In this document: positions 9,221 through 17,306 of the stretch, piece by piece | Numbering within the stretch: position 1 is the first letter of the stretch | Layout: every line of letters begins with the position of its first letter | Source of the DNA: Lachnospiraceae bacterium | GTDB taxonomy: Bacteria; Bacillota; Clostridia; Lachnospirales; Lachnospiraceae | Length of the DNA: 64,000 nt | Assembly (NCBI GenBank): GCA_024698145.1 | Contig: JAILRO010000012.1 | Span: forward strand, 62,001 to 126,000 | Direction of reading: 5' to 3' | Notes under the pieces: model-generated | Seen by the model: the letters and a program-made list of their open reading frames with translations, nothing else | Told to the model about the DNA's origin: nothing | Databases searched by the model: none | Program-made: the position numbers and the translations under genes

Positions 9221-9877
9221 TTAATTACCCGTAAGACGATATCCCGTATTGTATATAGTCTTGAGGCAGTCTTTTAGCTCAAGTTTTTTGCGCAGTCTCT
9301 GGATATGAAGGTCAACAGTTCTTGATTCCGGCTGCCATTGCCCTTCCCATATAGTTTCAAATATACGGTCTTTGAATAAAGTCATGTTGAGATTTCTAAG
9401 CAACAGGACAAAGAGGTCAAACTCCTTGGGTGTAAGTTTTACTTCGTTTCCGCTTTTTGTGATAATGCGGCTGTCTACATCCACTTCAATGTCTTTGAAA
9501 GCAAGATGTGTTTCGGTCTTGTTGTAGCGTCTTAAAACAATTTGAATTCTTGCAAGCAGTTCCGCTATTTCAAAAGGTTTGACAAGATAGTCTTCGGCAC
9601 CTGAGGTTAATCCCTTGATTCTGTCATCAAGTGATGCCTTGGCGGTGATAAAGATTACCGGAATGCCCATCGGACGGATGTATTCCATAAGCTCGTACCC
9701 ATTTATCTTCGGCAACATGATATCAAGAAGTATCAGGTCAAAATTGGCGTCCTCTAATAAATCGGCTGCGGCTTCGCCGTCAAAAAGAGCGGTGCATTTA
9801 TAACCGCATCTTTTAAGATTAAACACTATCAAGTCTGAAATTGCTTTTTCGTCTTCAACAACTAGTATTTTAATCAT
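9221..9877 (-). CDS. OmpR-family response regulator
   Basis: 218 residues: receiver domain (acidic pocket VVEDEK, phospho-acceptor Asp in LILLDIMLP, Thr/Lys in FITAKA and DYLVKPF) and a C-terminal winged helix (LTPKEFDLFVLLL...ESRTVDLHIQRLRKKL). It is first in a leftward operon with the kinase. About 165-180 bp upstream, in the same orientation, lie two GATACA repeats 11 bp apart (10043-10059), a geometry typical for OmpR-type dimers, which suggests autoregulation. Similar repeats precede the export operons at 14-18 kb, so that cluster is the probable target set. Confidence 0.95.
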   Translation of the reverse strand: MIKILVVEDEKAISDLIVFNLKRCGYKCTALFDGEAAADLLEDANFDLILLDIMLPKINGYELMEYIRPMGIPVIFITAKASLDDRIKGLTSGAEDYLVKPFEIAELLARIQIVLRRYNKTETHLAFKDIEVDVDSRIITKSGNEVKLTPKEFDLFVLLLRNLNMTLFKDRIFETIWEGQWQPESRTVDLHIQRLRKKLELKDCLKTIYNTGYRLTGN

Positions 9878-10042
9878 TATTTAACTCCTTAACCAATAAT
9901 CATATGCCATGAAGCAGTATGTATAAACATCCTCAAATAAGTTTACAAAATACGCAATATAGTCAACATAATACAATGATGTGACAGAATATGATTTATC
10001 ATAGTATATATTTATCCACAATACAAGATTATATAAAGGAAA

Positions 10043-10059
10043 TGTATCTGAAATGTATC
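10043..10059 (-). promoter_or_regulatory. GATACA direct repeat, likely response-regulator site
   Basis: On the minus strand two copies of GATACATT start 11 bp apart (plus-strand TGTATC at 10043-10048 and 10054-10059). It lies upstream of the regulator-kinase operon. The gap from 9878 to 10107 otherwise holds only AT-rich sequence that would include this operon's promoter. Confidence 0.5.
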
Positions 10060-10107
10060 CAAATATTTATTTATCTTTTCTGTACTTGTTCGTAAGAGAG
10101 AAAACAT

Positions 10108-10233
10108 ATGGATAGCCTGCTTAACGGCGGTGCATACGGAATTGAAGCAAGTATCATCACGACGGTAGTTTTGGGGATGGCATTGGTGTTCATATCTGTT
10201 ATAATAAGATATCATTTATTATATATGTTATAG
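10108..10233 (+). pseudogene. Possible C-terminal remnant of a CPBP-type membrane protease
   Basis: A 41-residue frame beginning MDSLLNGGAYGIEASIITT, with one hydrophobic segment and a short basic tail. The NGGAYGIEAS pattern before a last helix resembles the end of CPBP (CAAX-type) intramembrane proteases as I recall them, but the catalytic EExxxR and HxxxN/H motifs are absent. It is either a decayed remnant or a small membrane protein. The region is full of other decayed genes, which favours a remnant. Confidence 0.3.
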
Positions 10234-10308
10234 TATTTGGGTTGCCGAAATAGGAGTGAAGGATTAAACATAAAAGAACATTGTTTATGAAATAAAGGTT
10301 ATAATTAT

Positions 10309-11646
10309 ATGTACGAAAAGAAAAACTATGTAAAAAAAATACTCGCTATTGCGATACCTATCATGCTTTCGAGTCTGATTTCGGAGCTACAGATGATGAT
10401 TGACCGTATTTTTATCGGGAAAATCTCTCTTGACAGTATGAGTGCTGTCGGTAATGCAAGTACACCGATGTGGACAACAATGAATGTCATATTTTCGTTT
10501 ACAACGGGAGCCACAATCGTGGTAAGTCAGGCATATGGAGCAGACAAAATAGACGAGGCGAAAAAAACTCTGGCATCGCTGTTTAAATATAATAATGTTA
10601 TCGCTTTCTTGATGTTTTTATTTTGGCTGCTTTGCCCTCAGTTTGCTTTCCGGCTGATGAAGGTGGACGAAAGCATCATGAAAATGGCGGTTGATTATGC
10701 TAAGTTCTATTCACCGATTTTTATTCTTTGCGGCATCGGTGCGTCTGTAAGCTGTATGCTTCAGGTATGCCAGAAAACGAAGATAATGGTCTGGTACGGA
10801 GTGACGAGGTCGCTTGCAAATGTGGCACTGGACTATGTACTGATTTTCGGGCATTTTGGATTACCGGCCATGGGAGTAAAGGGAGCGGCATTGGCAACTA
10901 CCATAGCGGAGTTTATCGGTGATATGGTGGTACTGTTTTATGTTCTGCTGTCAGACAGTCTAAAACTGAAGCCTTCATTTGCACAGATTCTAAGATCAAA
11001 GATTATACCGTATTTAAGGATATTGAGATTCGGAGTCCCTGCGGCTGCTGAGGAATTTGCATGGAATCTGGGGAATCTTTATCTTATTGTTATGATGAAC
11101 CGGATTTCAGTGGAAGCGGCTGGTATCCATTCCATCGTTTTTGGTGTGGAGCTTATTGCAGTGGCTATCGTCTGCGCAATCGGAAATGCTACGCTTACGC
11201 TTTCCGGTTATGAAACAGGACGTGATAATATAAATGGAGTCTGGGATGTTGTTATCGGCTCCGTCATGTTAAGTGGTGTATTGGCGGCTTTCAATCTGTT
11301 GTTATTTGTACTCTTCCCGGGAACGATACTTGGCTTATTTACCAAAGATGAGGCGGTGATTGCCTTGGCTCCTTTGTATCTTGTCATTGTAGGTATAGAT
11401 TTGTTTCCAAAAAGCGGAAATATTATCATCGGCTCCGGTATCAAGGGCTATGGCGAGCCGAGCTGGATGTTAAAAACTCAGCTTTTCGGAACAGTATTTG
11501 TCATCACGGCAAGCTCAGTAATGGTGCTGCTCTTGCATATGGGTATTGTTGAGATATTCATCATGGTGGTTGTTGATGAGACACTGCGTCTTATTCTCAA
11601 CTATTGGAAGCTATGCAGGATACGCAGAAGAAAAGGAGAAGGGTGA
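10309..11646 (+). CDS. MATE family multidrug/Na+ efflux transporter
   Basis: 445 residues with about twelve hydrophobic helices in two related halves. The first half begins KKILAIAIPIMLSSLISELQMMIDRIFIG and includes TMNVIFSFTTGATIVVSQAYGA; the second half begins near RFGVPAAAEEFAWNLGN. These are typical MATE features. The transporter exports drugs or cationic metabolites using Na+ or H+ gradients. AAAGG lies 11 bases before the ATG. It diverges from the two-component operon and is followed by a truncated SDR gene. The substrate cannot be predicted. A second, broken MATE gene lies at 42453. Confidence 0.92.
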   Translation: MYEKKNYVKKILAIAIPIMLSSLISELQMMIDRIFIGKISLDSMSAVGNASTPMWTTMNVIFSFTTGATIVVSQAYGADKIDEAKKTLASLFKYNNVIAFLMFLFWLLCPQFAFRLMKVDESIMKMAVDYAKFYSPIFILCGIGASVSCMLQVCQKTKIMVWYGVTRSLANVALDYVLIFGHFGLPAMGVKGAALATTIAEFIGDMVVLFYVLLSDSLKLKPSFAQILRSKIIPYLRILRFGVPAAAEEFAWNLGNLYLIVMMNRISVEAAGIHSIVFGVELIAVAIVCAIGNATLTLSGYETGRDNINGVWDVVIGSVMLSGVLAAFNLLLFVLFPGTILGLFTKDEAVIALAPLYLVIVGIDLFPKSGNIIIGSGIKGYGEPSWMLKTQLFGTVFVITASSVMVLLLHMGIVEIFIMVVVDETLRLILNYWKLCRIRRRKGEG

Positions 11647-11689
11647 GTTTTGCAATCACTTAACTTAAATATTATGCAGGAGGACGGTT

Positions 11690-11877
11690 ATGAAAAACAT
11701 TGCAATAATAACAGGCGCTACCGGCGGGATAGGCCGTGAATTTGTAAGACAAGTAAGTGATTTGGAGATTGACGAGATTTGGGCTGTGGAAAGACTGATG
11801 TCACTGAGAATGTGAGAATAATTGATTTTGAGAAGATAAATGCATTAGACGGTTCGCTTGTGGATGTGGTGAATTGA
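11690..11877 (+). pseudogene. Short-chain dehydrogenase remnant with internal deletion
   Basis: A perfect ribosome site (AGGAGG) precedes MKNIAIITGATGGIGREFVR, the NAD(P)-binding TGxxxGIG start of a short-chain dehydrogenase/reductase. The frame stops at 11813-11815 after 41 residues. In another frame the sequence continues VRIIDFEKINALDG up to 11877. The catalytic Ser-Tyr-Lys region and more than 150 residues of a normal SDR are missing, so the gene carries an internal deletion with a frame change. Confidence 0.65.
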
Positions 11878-11884
11878 GACAGTA

Positions 11885-11921
11885 AGAACTGCAAATAGTA
11901 ACATGTTTGCAGTTCTTTTTG
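11885..11921 (+). terminator. Intrinsic terminator after the SDR remnant
   Basis: AGAACTGCAAA and TTTGCAGTTCT form an 11-bp stem around a ten-base loop, followed by TTTTT. It also faces the end of the leftward Abi_2 remnant. Confidence 0.8.
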
Positions 11922-11932
11922 TATATATATTA

Positions 11933-12569
11933 TTATTTTGACATAGAACGAATTTTCTTCCAATTGATGGGAAATCCCATCTCGGAAAGAATTTCATCAA
12001 TGTTTAAGACATTTAATTTTGGAGTAATAGTGTTGATCTCATTTTTTATATCATCAATAAACTGTTTGAATTCACTTGATGGAAGTAATATTTTCAATGC
12101 TATAACGGCTGCAAATAAATCACGCTTGCCACATTCATATTCTTTGTTTTTGGGTATTTGAAGATTCGCGTGGTATTTTGTATCAATCATTACATCATGT
12201 GATCGAAAGCAGTACAGTCGGTTATTATGGGCACAACAATTACGGATAGAAGTCAGATACTTTAGCAGTGTTTCGAGTTCGTTATCCATGATTTTGAATG
12301 TTTTTGATACATTCTGCCGGTCAGACTGTTTCATGTTAAAATAGAATTTGCTTATCTGACCAAATGAAAGAATGTTATTCAACACCCAAAGCGGAATAAA
12401 ACCATATGTATCAAGGTAATGTCTTATAGCCGTTAATTAAGTTGTAATAGCCCTCATGCTGAAGACGGGTTTTGGCAAATCGTTTTGCTTCACTCGAACT
12501 TATATCAACACCGCGTTCAATAAGTAATTCAATTAACTCGTTGTGATTCTTGAAAACTTTTTCAGACAA
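11933..12569 (-). pseudogene. Abi_2 (AbiD/AbiF-type) abortive-infection gene, broken by internal deletion
   Basis: The N-terminal piece (from a TTG at 12569 preceded by GGAGG, to a stop at about 12411) reads ELIELLIERGVDISSSEAKRF and HEGYYNLINGYK, typical of the Abi_2 N-terminus. The next piece, in another frame, reads IRHYLDTYGFIPLWVL and NNILSFGQISKFY, then RNCCAHNNRLY near the C-terminus, an RxxxxH motif as in HEPN-type RNases. Roughly 80-100 residues expected between the two pieces are absent and the frame is shifted at the joint, so no intact protein can be made. The intact family gives phage resistance by abortive infection. Confidence 0.75.
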
Positions 12570-12777
12570 ATCAATGTACCTCCACGATTCATAGGTATAA
12601 TAATAAATAAAAGACCCCGGGCCCGAAGGACACCGGAGTTCACTCCATGATAGTATATGCAGAATTCTGTGAATCAATTCAATTACTTTGCTAATATTAG
12701 CATGTAATAATGTAGGTGTCAATAACAATATGAAATATAAGTAAGTTGTAATCAAGTACTGAAGTGAGTAGTGGTCA

Positions 12778-12794
12778 GATACATTTTAGATGCA
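12778..12794 (+). promoter_or_regulatory. GATACA/GATGCA direct repeat upstream of the methyltransferase
   Basis: GATACA at 12778 and GATGCA at 12789, 11 bp apart, about 37 bp upstream of the -35 box of the methyltransferase promoter. This is the same pair and spacing as before the export operons. The rest of 12570-12830 contains no gene that I can support. Confidence 0.45.
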
Positions 12795-12830
12795 AATAGG
12801 TAGTGAATTATTCATAATATAGGAAAAATA

Positions 12831-12859
12831 TTGAAAAAAGTATTTTGTTTGCGTATAAT
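12831..12859 (+). promoter_or_regulatory. Sigma-A promoter of the methyltransferase gene
   Basis: TTGAAA at 12831-12836, 17-base spacer, TATAAT at 12854-12859. Confidence 0.8.
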
Positions 12860-12920
12860 TCATATTCAGAGCAGATATGATGTGAGATTTTTATGAATAA
12901 GCGAACTGGGGAGAAGAATT

Positions 12921-13670
12921 ATGGCGCGTGAACAATACCGGTATTTTGCGTCCGTGTATGATAGAATGATGGACAATATTCCTTACAAAGAGTGGAAGCA
13001 GTATGTGCTGAAGCTCTTTTATAAGTATGGGGTACCGCCATGTGCGGATATCACTGAGCTTGGTTGTGGAACAGGAGTTATGACAAGATTGCTTGCAGAA
13101 GATGGTTTTCATATGACGGGAATTGATATATCGGAGGAAATGTTAAAGGTCGCCCAAACAAAAACTTCCGATAGAGTATTATATAAATTAGCAGATATGC
13201 GTAAGTTTTCTTTAGACCATAAGCAGGATGCGATAATAAGTATTTGTGACAGTATGAACTATCTGATTACGGTTGAAGACTTTACTAAAACCTGTATTTG
13301 TGCGTATAATAATCTAACCGATAGCGGTGTTTTTATCTTCGATTTAAAGACAGAGTACTTCTTTGAAAATGAACTGGACGGAAAAACTTTTTCCGAGAAT
13401 ATGGGAGATTTTTCTTATGTGTGGAAGAATAAATATGATCCGGTAAGTCGTATTCATAAGTATCATTTACTGTTTGACTGTGTAGTAGATGACAGACGTG
13501 AAAAGAAGGAAGAACTTCATAAGCAGAGATGCTACCGCGCGAGTGAGATAAAGGAAGCAGCGATAAAAGCAGGATTTACTCATGCGTCAGTTTATGATGC
13601 ATTTACATTTGGTAAGCCGAAGAAAAGTAGCGAGAGAATATATGTGGTACTGCAAAAAAGTAGTTTATGA
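12921..13670 (+). CDS. Class I SAM-dependent methyltransferase
   Basis: 249 residues. Motif I is ITELGCGTGVMTRLLA, followed by GIDISEEMLKVAQ (motif II acidic residue), RVLYKLADMRKF and IISICDSMNYL. The N-terminus YRYFASVYDRMMDNIPYKEW is typical of a small clostridial methyltransferase group. It should transfer a methyl group from S-adenosylmethionine to a small molecule or macromolecule that cannot be predicted. GGGGAGAAG precedes the ATG, and a consensus promoter and a GATACA/GATGCA repeat lie upstream. Confidence 0.9.
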   Translation: MAREQYRYFASVYDRMMDNIPYKEWKQYVLKLFYKYGVPPCADITELGCGTGVMTRLLAEDGFHMTGIDISEEMLKVAQTKTSDRVLYKLADMRKFSLDHKQDAIISICDSMNYLITVEDFTKTCICAYNNLTDSGVFIFDLKTEYFFENELDGKTFSENMGDFSYVWKNKYDPVSRIHKYHLLFDCVVDDRREKKEELHKQRCYRASEIKEAAIKAGFTHASVYDAFTFGKPKKSSERIYVVLQKSSL

Positions 13671-13697
13671 TGATACATGAAAAGTGGGGGATTAGTA

Positions 13698-14031
13698 ATG
13701 CTAAGTACCTGTAACGTGTGTTTTAGGCATTGCAAAATAAATGAAGGACAGACCGGTGCGTGCTTTGCAAGGACAGGCGGAGAAAATGGGGGCGACTGTT
13801 CCCATAAGCTATGGACACGTTACAGCTATCTCACTTGCCGATAATAATACGGGCAGCTTTCCGGAATATGAGTATGTGGCACCGGAGACTTTAGTTGATT
13901 TTGCTAAGGAGTATGTTCCACATGGCAATATCGGTGAGCATAGTTACCGGTTGAGTGATGATTATAAACAAAAACATGCAACTATACCTTGGAGTAAGAT
14001 TTCGAGAGTCGGAATGATCGACTCTCTTTTC
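13698..14031 (+). pseudogene. Chimeric pseudogene: radical-SAM activase fragment joined to a HepT fragment
   Basis: From the ATG at 13698 the frame reads STCNVCFRHCKINEGQTG and ACFARTGG, the Cys-rich N-terminus of AmmeMemoRadiSam/pyruvate-formate-lyase-activase-like radical SAM proteins. A run of five G (13788-13792) shifts the frame; with four G the reading would continue as GATVPISYGHVTAISLA, as expected. The section that should hold the radical-SAM CxxxCxxC is missing, and the protein resumes at APETLVDFAKEYVPHGNIG. It then switches abruptly to EHSYRLSDDYKQKHATIPW, which is the middle of a HepT (HEPN) toxin. So it shows a frameshift, an internal deletion and fusion to an unrelated gene fragment. 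Confidence 0.65.
14004..14031 (+). terminator. Terminator-like hairpin
   Basis: GAGAGTCG (14004-14011) pairs with CGACTCTC (14019-14026), loop of seven, followed by TTTT. It falls at the end of the chimeric remnant, just before the lipoprotein operon promoter region. Confidence 0.5.
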
Positions 14032-14055
14032 AATTGCCAATATTGGAGTTTTATT

Positions 14056-14072
14056 GATACATTTATGATGCA
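14056..14072 (+). promoter_or_regulatory. GATACA/GATGCA direct repeat upstream of the first lipoprotein gene
   Basis: GATACA at 14056 and GATGCA at 14067, 11 bp apart. A TATAAT at 14082-14087 follows but lacks a good -35 box at 17 bases, as would fit an activator-dependent promoter. Confidence 0.55.
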
Positions 14073-14159
14073 TTTGTTTTTTATAATTGTGTGTGTTAAT
14101 AAGAAACAAACAACGTAGTAATCATTTTTTGTGAGGTGTATAAAGGGATGTGTGATAAT

Positions 14160-15617
14160 ATGTATAAACATAGCAGTATCAAAAAAATACTCTCTGTTGT
14201 TCTGGTAATGTGTAGTATTATTCTTTTTGGTTGTGGAAATACGGATGTGGTGACGGATTATGGGGATGAGCAGAACGCAGATGAATCCGGCAAAATGGAT
14301 GATGTCAAGCCGTCAGTTTCTACAAGCGGAGCATCCATCAGAGAAATGATCGGAACAGACAGTATAGAGTATTATGATAATTTTGCAGTAGACGGAATTC
14401 CTGTCGAGGTTAATGTCAAATGTCAGGTACCTGACATCCCTTCGGTTTCCGCCTACCAACTAACAAGGGTTGGTGATGGTAAGGTAAATGAAGAACAAAT
14501 TGTTAAGGCTCTGTTTGGAGAAACAGCAAAGGAGTTGTCGGAGATAGATACTTCAGAGGATTACAGGGACTCAAAATATTTGGGAATGTGTGATGAATAT
14601 CACTCGATAGTTGAAGCTATGGGAATAGATCTATTCGTTGATTTTGATCCGTCAAAGTTTGAGAAAGTTGATGAAGAGGACTATAATGTTCAGATTCTAC
14701 CCGATGATGAAGCGGCAAATTATAAGTGGATTGATGAAGAGGATTATTTTATTCATTTATATCAGGGTGCGTATGAAGGTGTTGATTATGGACTCATTTA
14801 TGCATATTCATACAAATATGAAACGCTTTATATTTCCTTTGTGCCGATAACTCTTGAAAATTATTTTGAAGATGAAAAATATGTTGAATATTCAGGTTAT
14901 CATCAGGATGAAAACAGTGGTGAAGAGACATCATTTGGGGCGTCAAATAAACAGAATGAATGTAATATGACGGACGATGAGATTATTAATACAGCAAACG
15001 ATTTTCTCTGTGATAAACTGATGCTTGAAAAATACGATGATATGCTTTCGTTTTACGATGATACCGGTGAAAAAATTTATGGGAAATCAAAAACGGGAAT
15101 TGGGTTTTACAAATCCTTTGATGGCCCACAGTCGGCATTTGACAGGCTTGATGGGTACGAGCTTTATATAACGCAGAAAAAATCGGGGCTTTTGCCTTCA
15201 GCCGGAAAGGTTTCAGATGATGCGTATTACAGAGACTTCAGGTATTCTACGGGTTATGTATTAAGCAATGCCGGAAGAGTGCATGTTACAAGCAGAGGAA
15301 TTCTTTCGGTATCATTGTCGTGGCAGGTCGATGTTACGGATGTGACGGACAATGTAACACTTCTAAATGGTGACAGCATTAAGAAGTGTTTTAGGAGTGC
15401 GGTTGAGAATAATATTGAAAGAAACAAAATGGGTACAAGAAGGCAGCTTTATTTTAACAAGCTTGACCTGCGGTATTATCCTGTGAGAAATCCGGATGAT
15501 GACAATGAGTTTACTTATGTGCCTGCATGGGAGTTTACGGCTACGGCGCAGGCACGTACAGAGGTGATTGTGTACATCAATGCAATTGACGGGGAACTTA
15601 TTGATGTGGTCTATTGA
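14160..15617 (+). CDS. Large lipoprotein A of the export cluster
   Basis: About 485 residues from the ATG at 14160 (AAAGGG 12 bases upstream; in-frame GTG 14136 and ATG 14148 are alternatives with poorer spacing). The signal peptide SVVLVMCSIILFGC ends in a lipobox cysteine. The mature protein is acidic, with SIREMIGTDSIEYYDNFAV near the start and a C-terminus of RYYPVRNPDDDNEFTYVPAWEF and VYINAIDGELIDVVY. These segments recur in the lipoprotein at 15771 (REMVG..., RYYPVQNPSDEDEYTYIPVWEF, YINAIDGSLVDVV), so the two are paralogues. The YxNAIDGxLxDV end resembles PepSY-like hairpins. It probably works outside the membrane with the export system that follows. Function is unknown. Confidence 0.8.
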   Translation: MYKHSSIKKILSVVLVMCSIILFGCGNTDVVTDYGDEQNADESGKMDDVKPSVSTSGASIREMIGTDSIEYYDNFAVDGIPVEVNVKCQVPDIPSVSAYQLTRVGDGKVNEEQIVKALFGETAKELSEIDTSEDYRDSKYLGMCDEYHSIVEAMGIDLFVDFDPSKFEKVDEEDYNVQILPDDEAANYKWIDEEDYFIHLYQGAYEGVDYGLIYAYSYKYETLYISFVPITLENYFEDEKYVEYSGYHQDENSGEETSFGASNKQNECNMTDDEIINTANDFLCDKLMLEKYDDMLSFYDDTGEKIYGKSKTGIGFYKSFDGPQSAFDRLDGYELYITQKKSGLLPSAGKVSDDAYYRDFRYSTGYVLSNAGRVHVTSRGILSVSLSWQVDVTDVTDNVTLLNGDSIKKCFRSAVENNIERNKMGTRRQLYFNKLDLRYYPVRNPDDDNEFTYVPAWEFTATAQARTEVIVYINAIDGELIDVVY

Positions 15618-15635
15618 AGATATTATATTGTTGTG

Positions 15636-15677
15636 AAAGAAACTCAAGGGATTAAGTCTTTTGGGTTTCTTTTTTTG
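15636..15677 (+). terminator. Intrinsic terminator after lipoprotein A
   Basis: AGAAACTCAAGG pairs with CTTTTGGGTTTCT (G-T pairs and one bulge), followed by seven T. The right half, from GATTA to the T run, is nearly identical to the terminator at 26211-26252. Confidence 0.75.
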
Positions 15678-15714
15678 ATACAACTTTGATGCAATTGCAT
15701 GTTATAAGTATAAT
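15677..15714 (+). promoter_or_regulatory. Promoter with GATACA/GATGCA repeat, lipoprotein B operon
   Basis: GATACA at 15677 and GATGCA at 15688 (11 bp apart). The second repeat overlaps the -35 TTGATG (15686-15691), which is 17 bases from a consensus -10 TATAAT (15709-15714). The site-to-box geometry is the same as at 18395-18432. Confidence 0.7.
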
Positions 15715-15770
15715 GATGACAAAAATAGTAATGATTTTGAAAACAGATTTTAGAAAAAGGAGATTGCTAT

Positions 15771-17288
15771 ATGGTTGATATAATGTGGAAAGGAATAAGG
15801 ATAAAACAGAAAAGGAGAAGAGCATTTATATCAGCATTTATTCTCATATTTTGTATGCTTTTTACAGCGTGTGGAAGGACAAATGATATCGTTACAGACT
15901 ACGGCTATCAGACGGGAAATGAAGGTAAGAGCAGTGACGACAGTTCAACTAATGAGGGTATGGATGTATCCGGTGGACAGACTGTATCTGCCAAAGGTAA
16001 AACTGTGCGTGAGATGGTTGGCTGTGATACATTGGAGTTTGAGGACGGTATGGATATAAACGGATTTCCCATATATATGGATATCAAATCCGCGGTTGTT
16101 GATGTCCCGTCTCTTGATGTATATCAAGCGCATAGAGTTTCTGATGGTAAGAAAGAGGAAGATGAGATTGTGAAAAAGCTGTTTGGCGATACTGCGGTTA
16201 AGCTTGATAAAATTTCCACTGATACGACTAACGAAAGAAACGGAATACCTAATATTACAGGGGCATATTATGATGTTATCTATGAGTTGGATTTTGATGA
16301 AGAGGATGAATTCCAAGATGTTGAAATGAAATGGCGGGATGCTGATAAAGGATATCTTCATTTATACCAGGGCAAATATGAGGGAAATGATTTCGTGCTG
16401 TTATATGGATATTCTGATGTGAGTAAGACGAGAACAATTATGTTTGCTCCGACATCATTGGGAGACTTCATATCGAATCCTGAGTATGATGGTGTTTTTA
16501 TATATAATGCGGAGGAAAACAAGAATGCCGAAACGATTTTTTTGGAAAATGATGAAAACAGACTTTCATATTCGCCGGATGAACTGGTCAGTGAGGCATC
16601 TTCTTTTTTGAGAGATAAATTAGGGGTTAATGTATATAATGGTATGATATCGGCTGACAATACATATGTTGGAACAGGTTTTGGAGGAAAACAAGAACTT
16701 GTTTTTGTCAACTCGGAAAAATACAGTAATATATGGGATGAGCATACAGTCAAAATGGATGATGAATATAGTGAACAGGGAGCAGAGGGGTTTGATATCG
16801 GAGAACGGGATATCGAAAATGAAATTGCAAATACAGGCCTATTTGACGGGTATGAATTGTTCTTCCCTAATAAGTTTTCAGGCGTGTCTTGTGTAGATGA
16901 GTTTGATGAAGATGGGTTACGTATAGATAACAACAACATTTTTATCACCAGTAAGGGCATTATGTCTGTAAGGCTTTCGCAGAGGATAGAGGTTACAGAC
17001 ATTGTAGAGGATGTGCAGATACTTGATGGCGACAAGATTAAGGAAAGCTTCAAGGCGGTGCTTTTAGATGCGGTAGATAAAATGGAGCTTGATGGGATGA
17101 AACAATTAACCTTTGATAATATGAAACTGCGGTATTATCCTGTTCAGAATCCTTCTGATGAAGATGAATACACTTATATTCCTGTGTGGGAATTTTCTAC
17201 AAAATGGGACATTAAAAATCGTGGTGATAAAAGATTTTATGTCTATATCAATGCGATAGATGGCAGTTTAGTTGATGTTGTAGAATAG
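15771..17288 (+). CDS. Large lipoprotein B of the export cluster
   Basis: 505 residues. AAAGGAG precedes the ATG. A basic N-terminus (KQKRRR) and a hydrophobic stretch end in the lipobox LFTAC. It is a paralogue of the lipoprotein at 14160: both follow the cysteine with a (V)TDYG motif and an acidic linker, share a REM(I/V)G segment, and end with RYYPV(R/Q)NP, (V/I)P(A/V)WEF and YINAIDG. Overall the sequences have diverged considerably. It is followed 18 bp downstream by an adaptor lipoprotein, so the two are co-transcribed. A surface-exposed accessory or substrate-binding role in the export system is inferred from position only. Confidence 0.82.
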   Translation: MVDIMWKGIRIKQKRRRAFISAFILIFCMLFTACGRTNDIVTDYGYQTGNEGKSSDDSSTNEGMDVSGGQTVSAKGKTVREMVGCDTLEFEDGMDINGFPIYMDIKSAVVDVPSLDVYQAHRVSDGKKEEDEIVKKLFGDTAVKLDKISTDTTNERNGIPNITGAYYDVIYELDFDEEDEFQDVEMKWRDADKGYLHLYQGKYEGNDFVLLYGYSDVSKTRTIMFAPTSLGDFISNPEYDGVFIYNAEENKNAETIFLENDENRLSYSPDELVSEASSFLRDKLGVNVYNGMISADNTYVGTGFGGKQELVFVNSEKYSNIWDEHTVKMDDEYSEQGAEGFDIGERDIENEIANTGLFDGYELFFPNKFSGVSCVDEFDEDGLRIDNNNIFITSKGIMSVRLSQRIEVTDIVEDVQILDGDKIKESFKAVLLDAVDKMELDGMKQLTFDNMKLRYYPVQNPSDEDEYTYIPVWEFSTKWDIKNRGDKRFYVYINAIDGSLVDVVE

Positions 17289-17306
17289 CATGAAACGAGG
17301 TTTTAT

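Noticed and set aside
10012-10215. 67-codon leftward reading frame upstream of the MATE gene
   Set aside because: No ribosome site or recognisable sequence; it overlaps the GATACA repeat and the small CPBP-like remnant.
16358-17053. Long antisense reading frame (231 codons) opposite lipoprotein B
   Set aside because: No ribosome site and no family-like sequence; it mirrors a real gene with signal peptide and paralogue on the other strand.
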